A DNA stretch of 64,000 bases. Source: Eutreptiella sp. 'Long Island Sound 2002' (Eukaryota; Euglenozoa; Euglenophyceae; Eutreptiales; Eutreptiaceae). The stretch is from contig OZ038382.1 in assembly GCA_964036045.1 (NCBI GenBank), forward strand, positions 131,440,556 to 131,504,555, given 5' to 3'. A program made the position numbers and the translations under genes. The notes under the pieces were generated by a model. The model had not been told where the DNA came from, made no database searches, and was given only the letters and a program-made list of their open reading frames with translations. Positions 1 to 11,194 of the stretch are shown here, piece after piece (the stretch's first letter is position 1; the number at the start of each line of letters is the position of its first letter).

Positions 1-395
1 AGGAAGAGGCTCTGCGCTTGAAGAGGGGAGGCAGCTTACATCCCGCTAGACCTCACTGGTGGCCCCCAACAAAGCGGCGCTGGACAACACCGGGAGGGCT
101 GATCGCCGCCAGTGTGACGAACGTGAGGGTGTGTCCCCGCGCTTTCGCACGACCCCTCCTTTGGGCGGAACCCTAGGGGCTCATCGCACTTCCTGGCAGA
201 TCCCGTTACCAAGGCATACCAGCGGCATCGTCTTGGTACTTGGGTTCCGGGGTGCTTGGGTGTGGCACTCTCCGCCTCGAGTCCTAAAGCAACGCAGGCC
301 TTAGGATGCAGCCTTACCCACGGGTGGCCGGGTCACCTGCATTGCGCGGGCCGCCTTAGTGCCCGGGCTATGGACACTGGGTTTCCTATTGTTGT
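1..395 (-). repeat. Inverted diverged copy of the 30.31-30.76 kb segment (RepC)
   Basis: The reverse complement of this stretch aligns with roughly 30,400-30,750. Shared landmarks include a block reading TCTAGCGGGATGTAAG, the block GGGTTCCGGCC-like (here GGGTTCCGCCC), and the block CCTCGAGTCC read on this strand. The match runs into the window's first base, so the repeat continues to the left. It is followed on the plus strand by the same 59-bp minisatellite family that lies next to RepC at 28.5-30.3 kb, so the whole module is present twice in opposite orientations. No coding capacity is convincing. Confidence 0.75.
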
Positions 396-1020
396 GTGCC
401 GCGTGTGCTTGGGTTTGGGTTTCACCGTTACCCCGCTTTTGTTGGCCGTGGACGGTGGCGTGCGTGCCCGGGTCGGGGTTATCGCCTTCGTCCCGCCATT
501 CCTGACTCGGGCTCGCGGCGTGTGTGTCTTGGTGCGGGTTTCGTTGCGACCCCGCCATTCCCGGGTGGGGCTTGTGGTGTGTGTGTGTTTGGGTACGAGT
601 TGCGCCTGAACCCCGCTAGTCCGGGCTGGGGTTTGTGGCGTGTGTGTTTGGGTCTGGGCTGTTGCCTCAGCCCCGCCAATCCTGGCTCGGGTCCGTGGCT
701 TGTGTCTTGGTATTGGTCATGCCTGGATCTCGCAATCCCTTGGTGGGGATTGCGGCGTTGTGTTTGGGTTTGGGTTTTTGTCTAAACACCGCCAATCCTG
801 GCTGGGGCCTGTGGCGCATGTGTTTGGGCTCGGGGCTTCGCCGTAACCCCGCCAATCGTGGCTGGAGTTTGTGGCGTGTGTTCGGGTACGGGTGTTGCCT
901 CAACCCCGCTGTTCCCGGCTAGGGACTGTGGCATGCGTGTTTGGGTTCCGGTTGTCATCTTCACCCTGCCATTCCTGGCTGGGGCCCGTGACGTGTGTGC
1001 CTGGGTACGGTTCGCCGCGA
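396..1020 (-). repeat. About 59-bp minisatellite (inverted orientation)
   Basis: Around ten degenerate tandem units alternate a GTGTGTTTGGGT block with a core close to CCCCGCCAATCCTGGCTGGGG. Successive TGTGT blocks start near 518, 577, 637, 697, 752, 811, 871 and 930, giving a period near 59 bp. The core is the reverse complement of the CCAGCCAGGATTGGCGGGG core of the arrays at 28.56-30.30 kb. Overlapping open frames on both strands are translations of the repeat. Confidence 0.85.
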
Positions 1021-1059
1021 TTTTTGGGTGGGGCCTTCTGTTGCTCTTCGTTGGGCGGT

Positions 1060-2460
1060 CCCTCTGGTGGAGGGCCCTGTAGGTGCAGCTCCCCGCCATC
1101 CCTTGCTCGGGCTTGTATTCGCCTTTGGTGGGTTGTGGCCCCTCGCCAATCTTGGCGGAGGATCCTGTGGGTGCGGTTCCCCGCCATTCCTTGCTGGAGT
1201 CTGCCGCTGGCTTTGGTGTGGTGGTCCCTCGCCAATCCTGGCGGAGGGCTTTGCGGTTCTCCGCCTATCCTCGCTAGTGTTACTGCTGCCGTTGGTTGGG
1301 TGGTCCCTCGCCATTCTTGGTAGAGGGCCCTGTAGGTGCAGTTTGCCGCCAATCCTGGCTAAGCCTCCTTCTACCTTTGGTGAGTTGGGTGGTGCCTCGC
1401 CAGTCTTCGCGGAGGGCCCTGTGGGTGCAGCTCTCCGCCATTCCTGGTCGGGGCCTGCTGCTAGCTGTGGTGGGGGGGAGGGGGGTGGTCCCTCGCCATT
1501 CCTGGCGGAGGCCCTTGTAACTTCAGCTCCCCGACGTTCCCGGTTGTGGGCTGCCGCTGGCTGTGGCGGGAGGGTGGTCCCTCGCCCTTCCTCGCGGAGG
1601 GCCCTGTGGGTGCTGTTCCCCGCCGTTCTTGGCTGTGGGTCGCCGCTGGTTGCCTTGGGGGGGGGATGATCCCTCGCCATTCGTGGCGGAAGGCCCTATG
1701 GGTGCAGTCCTCCGCCCTTCCTCGTCGGGGCCTGCTGCTTGCTGTGGTGGGGGGAATGGTGGTCCCTCGCCATTCCTAGCGGAGGGTTCCGTGGGTGCAG
1801 TTCCCCTCCATTTCAGGTTGTGGCCTGCTGTTGGTTGAGGTGGGGGGGTTGGTCTCTCGCCTATCATGGCGGAGGCCCCTCTGGGTGCAGTTCCCCGTTC
1901 TTCCCGTTTGTGGGCCGCTGCTGGTTGTGGTGTGGGGGGTGGTCCCTCGCCTTTCCCTGCGGGGTCCCCCATGGGTGCAGTTCTCCGCCATGTTTGGCTG
2001 GGGTTTGTTGCGGGCTTTGGCGAGCCGGGTGGCGCCTGGCCCACCTTGGCGGTGGGACCTGTGGTTGTTGCTCCTCGCTTTTCTTGATTGGAGCCAGCCG
2101 CTGGTGTTCGTTTGCATGATCCCCTGCCTTTATCGGCGGGGGCCCCGTGGGTGCTGCTCCGCGCCAATCCCGGCCAGGGGCCGTTGTTGGCCTGGACGGG
2201 GTGGTCCTTTGCTTGCCCCGGCGGTGCCCTCGTAGGCGTTGTGCCCCGCCTTCCCCGGCTCGGGCCTGCCATCGGGTTCGGTGGGGGGGCCTCCCGCCCT
2301 TCCTGGTGTTGGGCTCCGTGGTTGCTGTTTGTTCTCTTTGCCGGTTGGGGGCTGTTGCCCGTTTTGGTGCGGTGGTCGCTCGCCTTTCCGGGTGACGGCT
2401 TCGTGGTTGTTGGTCCCCGCCTTTCTAGGTTGGTCGGTTGCTGGTTTTGGTGGGGTGGTC
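1060..2460. repeat. About 90-bp minisatellite
   Basis: A second, longer tandem repeat follows directly. CCTCGCC landmarks fall near 1141, 1227, 1306, 1395, 1491, 1580, 1672, 1765, 1855 and 1945, so the period is about 90 bp. Each unit carries GGTGGTCCCTCGCC, GGAGGGCCCTGTGGGTGCAG and a CCGCCATTCCTGG core. That last core resembles the 59-bp unit, so the two arrays probably share an origin. Units decay rightward until about 2,460. A is rare on the plus strand, which removes stop codons in several frames and creates long spurious ORFs. Confidence 0.8.
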
Positions 2461-4030
2461 CCTCATCCTACCTTTGGATTTCGCTCTCTTTCTTGTTTCC
2501 TGGTTGGGCATTGGGTGCGTCTGTTCGCGCTTGGGTGGCGTGTTGCCTGCATTGCTTTCGGCCGGGGCGGTGGTGTTCGTAGTCTTCTTTGGTTGTGGTC
2601 GGGTGTCTACCCCGTTTCCTAGGCTTGTGCTGTGCCTGTTTGGGTGCGGTGTGGTGCGGGCTTCTCCGAAGGTGCATTCCAGCAGTTTCTTGCGCTCTCG
2701 TTGTGGGTGTGGTCGCTCCCTCTGTCCCTTGCTTGGGGAGCGGTGTGGGGGGTTGCTTTGTTTTCCCTCTGCCCTCCCTAGGTCGGCACGTGCGCTGGTC
2801 GGTGTGGTTTTTTCGGCTTGTGTGTCACTGTGGTCCCCTCTGGCGTAGAACTCGATGGTTTCAGCGGTGTGCTCGGCTTGGCGGCGGGTGTTGTGACCGT
2901 TTCATTCATTTTGTAGGTTATGTACATGCGTGGGCCTCAGCGGGCCCACACGCTGGGTGCGGGTTAGGTTGCGGTGTCTCCGGCCGGGCTGTTGCGCCAG
3001 CCTGCTCGTACTCGCGAGAGGGGGTCGGGGGAGGTGGGGGGTAGCTGGGGTGTTGCTCTGGGCGTGGGGCTGCCCGGTGTCCCCACGCCCCGCTGTTGTT
3101 CGTTGGCGCCTGGCGAGTTTAACTTTCTTTCGGCCAGCGCCGGCTCGCTGTGCGTTTTGGAGGGGGGGGCTGCGCCCTTGGGTCTTCCGGCTTCATAACC
3201 TGAGCCTTTGCTGGCCGGGGGGGGGGGGGGGCTGCACGGTCGGGGGGTGAGGTTGGCGGGTAGCTTGTAGCGGTCAGGGCGCCTTGTTGGTTGTTCCGCG
3301 TGCCTCCGTGCTTTGTTTGCAGCCGTCTGATGCTTCTAGGGGGTTTCGCTGTAGGTCTGGGGTCGGTTGCCCCTTGAGTCGTGCCGTGCGGTTTGGAGGG
3401 TTAGGCTGACGGTTGGCGTGCAGTGGTCTGGCTATCTTTCGCTGGGCCGCCGTGCGGTGCTGGTGGCTACTTTATCGTCGCTGTTGCTCTCTTGTCGGAA
3501 TGGGGCGTGGCCCTTGCAGTGAGGAGAGGGTAGGCCAACGGGTAGCCTGCCGCGGGGTGGGTGGTCCCCCTTCCCTCCTTTGGGCCGCTGTGTGGCGGCG
3601 GCGGGTGGCGGGGAGGGTGACGCTGGCGGTCAGGTTGGCCTGGTCCGGTCACGCGGTGGTCATCTCGCGGGCTGGCATGCGCTGGTGGGGCCTCAGCTGC
3701 TAGGACTGGGGCGCTCTGTGCGGGGGCCCTGCGTGGGCTTGAGCTGGCCGGTTGGCTGGTGGCGGGTGGTTTCTCGTGCGGCTGCGGGTGGAGGTGGTTT
3801 GGCTTGGTGGGCGCGGTTCGTTGCCTGGCGTTGCGTCAGGTCTGGCCGAGAGGGCCAGTCCGGCATGGCGGGTGTGTGCCACTCGGGATTGCGGGTTGCC
3901 GCTCCATGCAGCCTTTGCCTTGGTGTGGTGGTGCCCCGTGCTAACTGGTGGTGGCCTTCCTCCTTTCCGTGGTGGACCCTTCGGGGCAGGGCGGCCGCAG
4001 TCCTCGCCTCGTGAGCATGAGTGTCAAGGC
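2461..4030. other. GC-rich, A-poor DNA without a supportable gene
   Basis: Open frames occur on both strands but show no domain, start context or conserved motif. A 15-G homopolymer lies at 3,217-3,231. I see only low-complexity GC-rich sequence, perhaps decayed satellite. Confidence 0.5.
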
Positions 4031-5755
4031 GCCGGTCCTAGCGGTGTGCTGTTCTCAGGGGGCCCCCTCCCTTGGGTGTTCCCCCCTTACCCTCGTCGCT
4101 GTGCCGTATCCCGTCCCTTTGCCGCGGCCCTTCCCCTTTCCCCCTCCTTTCCCGGCCCCTCGGTGGTGGGCTGGTGCCTAGGGTAGGGGGACGCCGATGG
4201 CCCATGCCTAGGGGTGGGAGGCCTGCATCCATCGGCGGAGAGCCTCGGGGGTGTAGGGGGGGCAACCGCCCTGAACCACGTCGCGGAGGAGGTTTTCCAT
4301 GTGCTGCGGGGCATGGAGGCCTTAGGGGCGCTGTCGTCGCGGTCATGGGGTGTGCGGGCGAGGAGTTATTGGAACAGGTGGAGGCGCTGCTGTCCCCCCC
4401 GTTTGCTTGCCCGTCTTGCCAACCGCACCCAGCGATGGAGCTCACGCAGGGCGGGGGGGACCACCAGGTGAGGTCGGCGTCGGGATAGGCGTGGTGGGGT
4501 TCGGGGGAGGAGTGCCGGGTCCAGGAGCGGCGGTGGCGGGGTCCGTGGGCGGGGGACGCGCGTCAGCGGTGCGGGGAGCGGGAACGGCGCCGGAGGGGGT
4601 GCCGCTCGTATGGGAGGGGGGATGAGTTCGCCTACATGGGGCGCTGGTGTCCTGTTCTTGGGGAGGGGGATGCGTGGCGGTGCGTGCGGGAGCAGGAGTG
4701 GTGTGGGCCGGGCCTCGGGGCTAGGGACGCCCGTTGACGCTGCGTGGAGCGGGAAAGGCGGGGGGGGGTCATTCGTTGGGGAAGGGGGTGCGGTGTTGCT
4801 TTCGGGGGTTGGCTTCCTCGCACGGTGGGATGGGGCATTCAGGGAGCGGTGGCGGTGCCAGGGGGGCATCATGTAGTTCCACCCGTTAGGGGGAGGGGGG
4901 GAAGCCCGCCGCACCCTGTGGTTCAGCTGTGTAGGGGGGCTGCGTTGGGTGGGGAGGCTATGCCGGTGGGGGCGGCAGGTTGTATGGTTCCAGTGGTGCC
5001 CGAGGGGGTTGCCATGGGTGTGGATGTCCCTGGAGGGGGGGCTGGCCTCCTACAGCGTGGGCTTGGTGGCTGTGGGGGTACGGTTCTTCGGGGGTGCCCA
5101 CTGGGGGGGGGGGGGGGGGCTCCTGTGGTGGGAGGGGCCCGTGGTCTGTGGGGCTAGTGCTTGGTTGGTGCGGCGGGGGGCCGTGGTGGTCGGTAGGCGG
5201 TTTGGGCCGGCGGCTGCTGCGGCCATCCTGGCTGGTGGTGCTGCTTGTGCATGGTGGGCTGCAGGTTGGTGGGGTAGGCCTGGTGTTGCTAAAGAGGTGG
5301 GTGATGGTGGTGGTGGGGATGGTGGTGTTGGTGATGGCGGTGGTGCTGGTCGCGGTGGTGGTGGTAGTGCTGTGGGTATGCACCAAGGTTCCTCTGGTGC
5401 TGTGATGGGACAGAGGTGGGGTGCATGTACATCATGTGCGGCCAGAGGGGCTGCAGGGGCGGGAGGACAGCTGAGGCGATAGGGGCGGGCTTGGGGCTGG
5501 GATTCATGGAGACTGCGGCCGAGGGGTCCCGTGTCCCCGGGTCGATCCGGCCCGCGGTGTTGGTGGTTTGTGGGGGCCGAATGGTGGGGCGCTTTGTAAT
5601 GGGGATGTGGGTGAGGGTTTGACTGGGTCGTGCTGTGTGGCTGCCTCCGTTGCTGCAGTTCTTTCTTGGGGTAGGGGGGCGCGGGACTTGGCGGGGGTGG
5701 GGTTCTGGTGGCCGGGCTGCTTTTGTTGCTATTGCTGTTGCCCCTGTCGCGGCTT
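4031..5755 (-). other. Proline-, histidine- and threonine-rich minus-strand frames, low complexity
   Basis: Minus-strand frames are rich in Pro, Thr and His (for example His/Thr repeats around 5,290-5,390 and Pro runs near 5,100). A 17-G run sits at 5,103-5,119. One short stretch near 4,190-4,300 on the minus strand reads like ordinary protein (a segment containing YTPEALRRWMQASHP). This could be the relic of a retroelement Gag-like ORF, but I cannot assign it. Confidence 0.25.
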
Positions 5756-6898
5756 TTAGCGCTGGTGCTGTGTGTGGTGGTGGTGGTAATGCTTCTGCTG
5801 ATGGTGGTGGTGGTGGTGCTGCCGGTGTCGTGGGTGGTGGCGGCGTTGCCGCCGGGGCTCGGGGTTCGGCACGGGGTCGGGCTCGGGCTTGGGGACCTGT
5901 TTCAGGTGGTAGAGGACGTCTTCGCCGAGGTGTGGAGGGATGGGTGCCGGCTGGGCGGGGGCCCCGGCTTGTGGCTGGGGTGCTGGGGCCGCCGTTGTGG
6001 TGGTTGGGGAGCCGCGGGCCGCCTGCTTTGCGCCTCCGGCCCTGGCTTTGGCCGTGGCCTTGCGGATGACCGCTGGGGGGATGGGAGAGGAGGAGGGGGA
6101 GGAGGATGAGGAGGACGTGGTGCTATTGGGGGATGGAGGCCGCGCTGCCATGCGGGCGGGGGCGGCCTTGCAGGCTGCAGCGGCCTCCGCCGCTGCCACC
6201 GCGGGGAGGATGGAGGGCATCCCCTCGGGCTGTGGGTTCGGAGCGGGTGGCTGCAGGGGCCCGGTCCCGACTTGACGGCCCGGGGGGCCCAACCCGGTCG
6301 GCTTGGGCGTGTGGCTGAGGCGTGGGACCGCGGTCTCCGCCGGCTGGGCTAGACTGGGCTCGGCTCCTGCAATTTTTGAGGCCGTGTGTGTCAGCGTCCG
6401 CGGGGCGGAACAGTTCTTGCGGGCGGCACTCGGGGGGTGGGGGAGATGGGCGTGCGTTCACGGGGCTGTACGCGGTGGGCGTGCGCGGGTCGCTGCGCGG
6501 GTCGGACATGCCCTGGGGCGTGGGGCTATTTGCGGTGCCGGTATGTACGTCACCGGGTGCGGGGGGGAATGGGTCACGCGCCGCGGGGCTGTCCCTGGGG
6601 GGTGCGTGCGGGTTTCCGGGCGAGGGGGTGGGGGCATGTCGTGGGGCCCGGGGCTGTATGCGATGGGCGAGCTTGGGCCACCGGGTGGAGGGAGGGAAGC
6701 GAGGGAAAGGAGAGGAGGGGCGGGGTTTGCGTGTGGCGGGTCGGCGCTCGTGTTCATGTGTGGCGGTGCGTACATGTGGTGCGGATTTGGTTTGGTGAAG
6801 TTTCGTTTGCCGACCACGGCGGCTTCAGCTAGGGTTTCACAGATGCGTGTGTGCACCTGGTGCATTTCTAGGTTACTGGTGGGGGGAGGGTACCTCAA
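5756..6898 (-). pseudogene. Possible Gag/ORF1-like Ala/Pro/Ser-rich ORF relic
   Basis: Two minus-strand frames, 6,898 to 6,458 and 6,292 to 5,756, lie in the same reading frame and are separated by stops. The upstream part begins with a plausible non-repetitive stretch (MHQVHTRICETLAEAAVVGK). The downstream part is Ala/Pro-rich with a Ser run and a short segment containing HLGEDVLYHLKQV. Such composition is common in ORF1 or Gag proteins of retrotransposons. It lies just past the end of the LINE reading frame, so it could be the 5' end of a second element arranged head to tail. No domain is recognised; this is inference. Confidence 0.25.
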
Positions 6899-6912
6899 GG
6901 GTTGGGTGAGGT

Positions 6913-8105
6913 TTACACACCGGAGGCTTCTGTGGATGGTGTGGTAGCCGCAGTTGAGCTGCTGTTGCGGCCTGGGTTAGGGTTGTTGCGTGTGTTGGGG
7001 CCTACTTCGATTTGTGTGTGGGCGGTTGGGATGGCCCAGACCCAGGGCGCCCCATCCGCGGCCGGCCGGCGCCGCCTGATCCACTGGAGTCTACAGAGCA
7101 TGGCCAATCCCAGGTGGTAGCCCGCTTCGCCGGAGGCGATTTGGGCCAGGGTGCGGGGATGCGTGGTGTCGGCCTTGTTGTGGTCCCCCGGGTGGAGGAT
7201 GCCCCTGAGAACCTTGTATGGGGTGGTGAGTTTCCGTAATGCTTCGAGGGGGGGATGTACCCCGGGGCGAACATGGTGTGCGTCCCCGTGAGGACCCATG
7301 GGCCATTTGGTTGGTGGCTGGGGGTTGCCGTGGCGTGCACTAGGTAATAGTGCCGTCGCACGGGGACTGCACACAGGACCTCTGGCGGGGGTTGGTAGCG
7401 GCCCTTGGCTGGAGGGCGGGAGGTCTTCGTCGGGGGCGCTGTGGCTGGGAGCGTGGAGGGCGGTGTTGCAGGTGGCGGCGGTGGCTTGCTCCCATTCTTC
7501 GGGGTGGTCAGGGTCTGCTGTGTGGTCCTTTTCTGCCTGGGGTCGTCGGAGGCGTGTGACCCCTTTGTTGGTGCAAGTGTTGGTTTCGCGCGTCAGTGTC
7601 TGGGTCCCCTCGAAGGGGGGTATCCAGACGTGCTGGCCTTATGCCTGTCGGCGGGACCTCCAGGCGACAAGGTCCATGATGGCCTAGTGCACGCCCTGCC
7701 CTGGGACCGTGACGTCCCGGAGGGCGTCAACAGTGAGGGCGGTCAAGTACTCTTGCAGACGGAGTCAGCCTAGGGGGGTATCCGGGGTGCCACCTTGGAG
7801 GGCTGCTCGGAGGAGCATGGGGTCATTGATGGTGCTGGGTGTGAGGGGGGGGGAGTTCCGGGCCCTCGGAAGTCTGGCGGGCCGGGCTGTCGAGGTCCGG
7901 CGCATCCATGTTCATGTGTTCCGTGTGGGGTGAGGCTGGTCGCGCAGGTGCCGGATTGTCTCGCGGGCGTGAGGCGGGCGGTTCTGGGGTGTTCTGGCCG
8001 CCTGTGGCGTGGGGGCCCCGTGGTGGCTCTTCTTCTGGGGCATCTTGGTAGTGTCTTGGAGGCCTTTGGATGGAGACGGGGGCCTTGCTTGGGCTACAGA
8101 ACAGG
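6913..8105 (-). pseudogene. LINE C-terminal tail, degenerate
   Basis: Further minus-strand pieces are co-linear with the element. They include a segment DPMLLRAALQGGTPD near 7,800, a segment AIMDLVAWRSRRQAYGQHV following a TAG at 7,684-7,686, and an open frame from 7,374 to 6,913 containing TLAQIASGEAGYHLGLAML. TGA near 7,770 and TAG near 7,685 interrupt the frame. It reads as protein rather than low-complexity DNA but carries no recognised domain. It could be the element's long C-terminus or part of a second nested copy. Confidence 0.45.
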
Positions 8106-8620
8106 TCAGTGCCCATGTGGGTCAGGTACGGCATGGTAAAGGATGAGACGCAGCACCTCGTGTTGTTGCAGGGTATCTGCTGGGCACCAGCCCACTAGTG
8201 TATCGCGCCCTGCATGGGGGGGGCATGTTTTGAACTCGTGCCAGTCCTCCGGGGCCGTGTGGTCGCATTGGCAGTGGGTGCGCTTCTCCGGGATGTGGAT
8301 GTGTTTGCGGGCCAGCAATCTGGCGACTCTGGTGAGGAGTGGTAGTTGTTCTCTGGGAAGCTGGCTGCGTCGCGTTTGCAGGTGGGCCGGGACGCATGCC
8401 GGGCGGAGGGCTGAGTGGTACATGGGGACTTTTAGAGCATTCTGGAGCTCCTGGATGTGGGCTCGGATGTCCGCGTCGCCGAGCATCCGGGCAAAGTTTG
8501 GGATCGGGTCGGGGTAGTGGCAGGCTTTGTTGTGTGAGGTATAGGGGGCGTCCTCTGGCACCCGGTCCGGGGTCTGGTAGGGTTTTGAGTCTTTCTGGTT
8601 TGGGGGGTAGGTGCTGGAGG
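8106..8620 (-). pseudogene. LINE C-terminal region with Cys/His cluster
   Basis: A 151-residue minus-strand frame (8,561 to 8,106) ends in a cluster C-x-C-DHTAPEDWHEFKT-C-PPH, a plausible zinc-binding knuckle of the sort found downstream of RT or RNase H in LINE proteins. It is preceded by a helical stretch containing LPREQLPLLTRVARLLARK. The cluster probably binds nucleic acid at the target site. It follows the RNase H remnant and is separated from it by a stop and a shift. Confidence 0.65.
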
Positions 8621-8639
8621 CGTGCGTGATTGCGGTCTA

Positions 8640-9555
8640 GGTCAGCTTTTTTTGAGGGCCGCTAGGTGCCTTGTGAGTTGGTGCACCGCCTGGATGTCGA
8701 CCCTGCCGTTCCCGTATTGGTGCCTGTGGGACTCTTGCTTCACGATGTGGAACTGGATGGAGGGCTTTCCAGAGCATCAGTGCTTGGGTGCCAAGGCTGG
8801 CTGCGGTGGCCGTGTGGAGCGGTTGTTGTGCTATGCGGAGGAGTAGATGCGTGTAGACGGTGGCGTCCACTAGGAACTAGACTCTGACGGTATGTGGGAG
8901 GTCAGCAGGTAGCGTAGTTGCAAGTCTGGTGATTGTGTCAGCCATTGCGCGCAGCTCCCCGTGTGAGGAGGCCATGTAGGTGGTGTGGCCTGCGTAGTGG
9001 TTTATGAGGTATGGTCCCGTGGTGTAGGTCAGTTGTAGGGTGGCTCCCCCCGTGATTGGGATGAGGGCGGATTCGCCCGAGGCATCTGTGAAGAAGATGT
9101 TGTCTGCCGGTGATGGTTGTGGGAGGCGGCCTTGGTTCATGGCCAGGTACGCGTATATGGTGAGGCCTGTCCTCAGGTGGGATACCGCGGTTGTGGGCTG
9201 TATGACCGGGGTGGCGTATACCTCTATCCCTTTGGAGATGATGCGCTGCGCGCGGGGGAATACGGCGATGATTCCCTCCTCATGCTCTCCCTGTGTGAGC
9301 TAGGAGTAAATGTAGTGGAGGATGTAGGCCGTGTTCAGGTTCAGGTTGTGGCACGTGAGGGTCTGTGTCCGTTGTTCTGGTATGTGGCAAGAGTGGTGGA
9401 GTAGATGGTAGGGCTGCTCCTGTTTGCCTCCTCTGCCTGGTTCGTACAGGCTGTAGCGGATGGCGTTTCCGCTGGCATTGCGGCGCGGCCAAGTGGGTTT
9501 CGTGGTGAGGAGCCATTAGGGTTCGTGCTCAGGGTCCCATGCTAAGGTGAGGTTG
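8640..9555 (-). pseudogene. LINE RNase H domain
   Basis: The minus-strand frame reads IFFTDASGES (first catalytic Asp), then SSHGELRAMADTITRL (catalytic Glu on the helix), then FLVDATVYTHLLLRIA (likely third Asp). It continues into a stretch containing LGTQALMLWKALH. This is the classic RNase HI D-E-D arrangement found in several LINE clades, which removes the RNA template from the hybrid. Upstream the frame is readable to about 9,550 but carries TAA near 9,515 and TAG near 9,302. Another TAG lies at about 8,877-8,879, between the Glu and the third Asp. Frame is lost after about 8,800. Confidence 0.75.
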
Positions 9556-9559
9556 GTGT

Positions 9560-10000
9560 CGGTGTGGTGGAACAGATGATTTACAGTCTACAGACTCATA
9601 CAGGTCTGATCTAGTTTTTGAGTCGCTTGCAATAAACAATATTGTCTCCGAACTTTACAAAGGCTCCTGCAAATGCTATATACCAATAACACGATCTCGA
9701 AGAAACGGGTTATGTGTATCACTGTCACATTTCAAAAACGCCCAAAAGAAACAAACATTTCAGCAAGCATGGAACAAGTTCACACAGGAACACTCACTAC
9801 CACACTCGGATCCGCTCCTGAACTCATTGAAAATAATTGAAACGGCGCTATGTACACTCAAGCCCTGACACTATACTATAGTCCACAGGTTTTCTTGTTG
9901 TTACATACTCTGATTTTACAAATGACTATTGTATGATACAAGAACACACGCGGACATGCCCAGTCGGGGGCCTACCCAGCCACAGAATGAATGAATGAAT
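9560..10000. other. AT-rich insertion within the LINE
   Basis: Base composition changes sharply from GC-rich to AT-rich over about 440 bp, and no reading frame continues the flanking LINE protein. An (ATGA)n microsatellite, GAATGAATGAATGAATG, marks the right edge near 9,986-10,002. It is probably a separate small insertion. I see no terminal repeats and cannot classify it. Confidence 0.5.
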
Positions 10001-10014
10001 GTGTAGGCCTGCGG

Positions 10015-11190
10015 TGGTAAGCGGGTCGTGAGGCGGGTGTTGTGTCGGGCTAAGAGTTACAATATCCGGCACGGTGTTGTGGCGGCATTAGATTCACAGG
10101 CCCATCATGTGCGGGACACCTGCTGGAAGTCCGGAGGGAACGCCGGTAGGTTTTGGGGCGTCATGTGGTGTTTCAGTATACGCCACTTTGCCCCGTGGTG
10201 GGTGGCGGTGGTTTGTGTGGGTTGGGCTTCAATTCGGGCCAGTAGTAGGGTTAGTGGTGGGCCTGTGCCCATTGCTGACGGGACGGGCTCGTGTTTAGAG
10301 CCGGTGGGTGTGAAGGGTTCTTCCGGCGGGACTTGGTGTGCGTGCTGTGTTTTGATATCTCGGTATGCTGCCTCTATGTCTTTTCCGTCCGATAAGTGGT
10401 TCCTGATGGCTCGTGCTGATTGCGTGAGATACTGGTGGAATAGCTGATACCGGGGCCATGTGGGGAGTTGTAGGACAGGGGCGTGGTGTGCTCCACTGCG
10501 GCGGAGGACTCCCATTTTGGGGAGGGTGACGTATACTACTGTGAGTGAGGTGCGGACGAGGTTGCCGGTGTCAATGGTGTTCTTGGGGTGGTGCTGGAGG
10601 TCTCCGCAGAGGACCGCCAGGGGGCCTGCTTCCTAGCAGCTAGGGCTGGTGAGGATGGCGTGGCATGGCGTGGGGAGTAAATGCCGTAGAAGGTTCCAGA
10701 TGCGGGTGCCGGTGTTGGTGGGCATGCCCGTATGCCGGAGTATCCAGTGTGGGCACGTATTGCGGGCCCGCTGCGCAGCCTGGACTTTGATCATGGTGAC
10801 TTCGCGGAACTCTGGGAAATGCTTATGGGTCATGCGGTGCAAAAGGGGTGCTCCGTGCTTGGTGTAGGGCGCGTTTACCTCGTCCCCGGTGGTGTCTCCA
10901 TAGTGGGGCCACGCGGCACGGATGGCTCGGTTTGTTATGGAGTTTGTGCCGTCTGCCGTCCATGCTTTGGTGACGGCGCGTGTGGCTGGCTGGAGGGCGG
11001 TGGTGGGATGTGTTAGGTGGAGTGCCTGGAAGCCTATGGAGGCATTTGCCACGCCCGTGAGGTAATACGCCAGGCTTTGGTGGGGTAGAGCGAGGGCCTT
11101 GGTGGGTAAGGATGCATATCGGTGGAGGTTGGCCAGGTGTGACTGCAACTATCGGGGGAGGATGATATCGTCGGGGTCCGCGGTCTGGAC
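10015..11190 (-). pseudogene. LINE post-RT (connection) region
   Basis: The minus-strand frame resumes after the inserted array with LQSHLANLHRYASLPTKAL and runs to about 10,633. It continues past a TAG into the frame ending near 10,105 (segment KWRILKHHMTPQNLPAFPP). Internal TAG codons lie near 11,150 and 10,636. The segment is protein-like throughout and co-linear with the RT upstream and RNase H downstream, but has no named domain I can point to. The tail near 10,015-10,105 is poorly readable. Confidence 0.65.
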
Positions 11191-11194
11191 ACAT

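Noticed and set aside
256-4600. Many plus-strand ORFs of 60-290 codons in the first 9 kb
   Set aside because: A-poor satellite and low-complexity DNA; Gly/Val/Trp/Cys-rich peptides without domains, and the LINE signal on the minus strand explains the right part.
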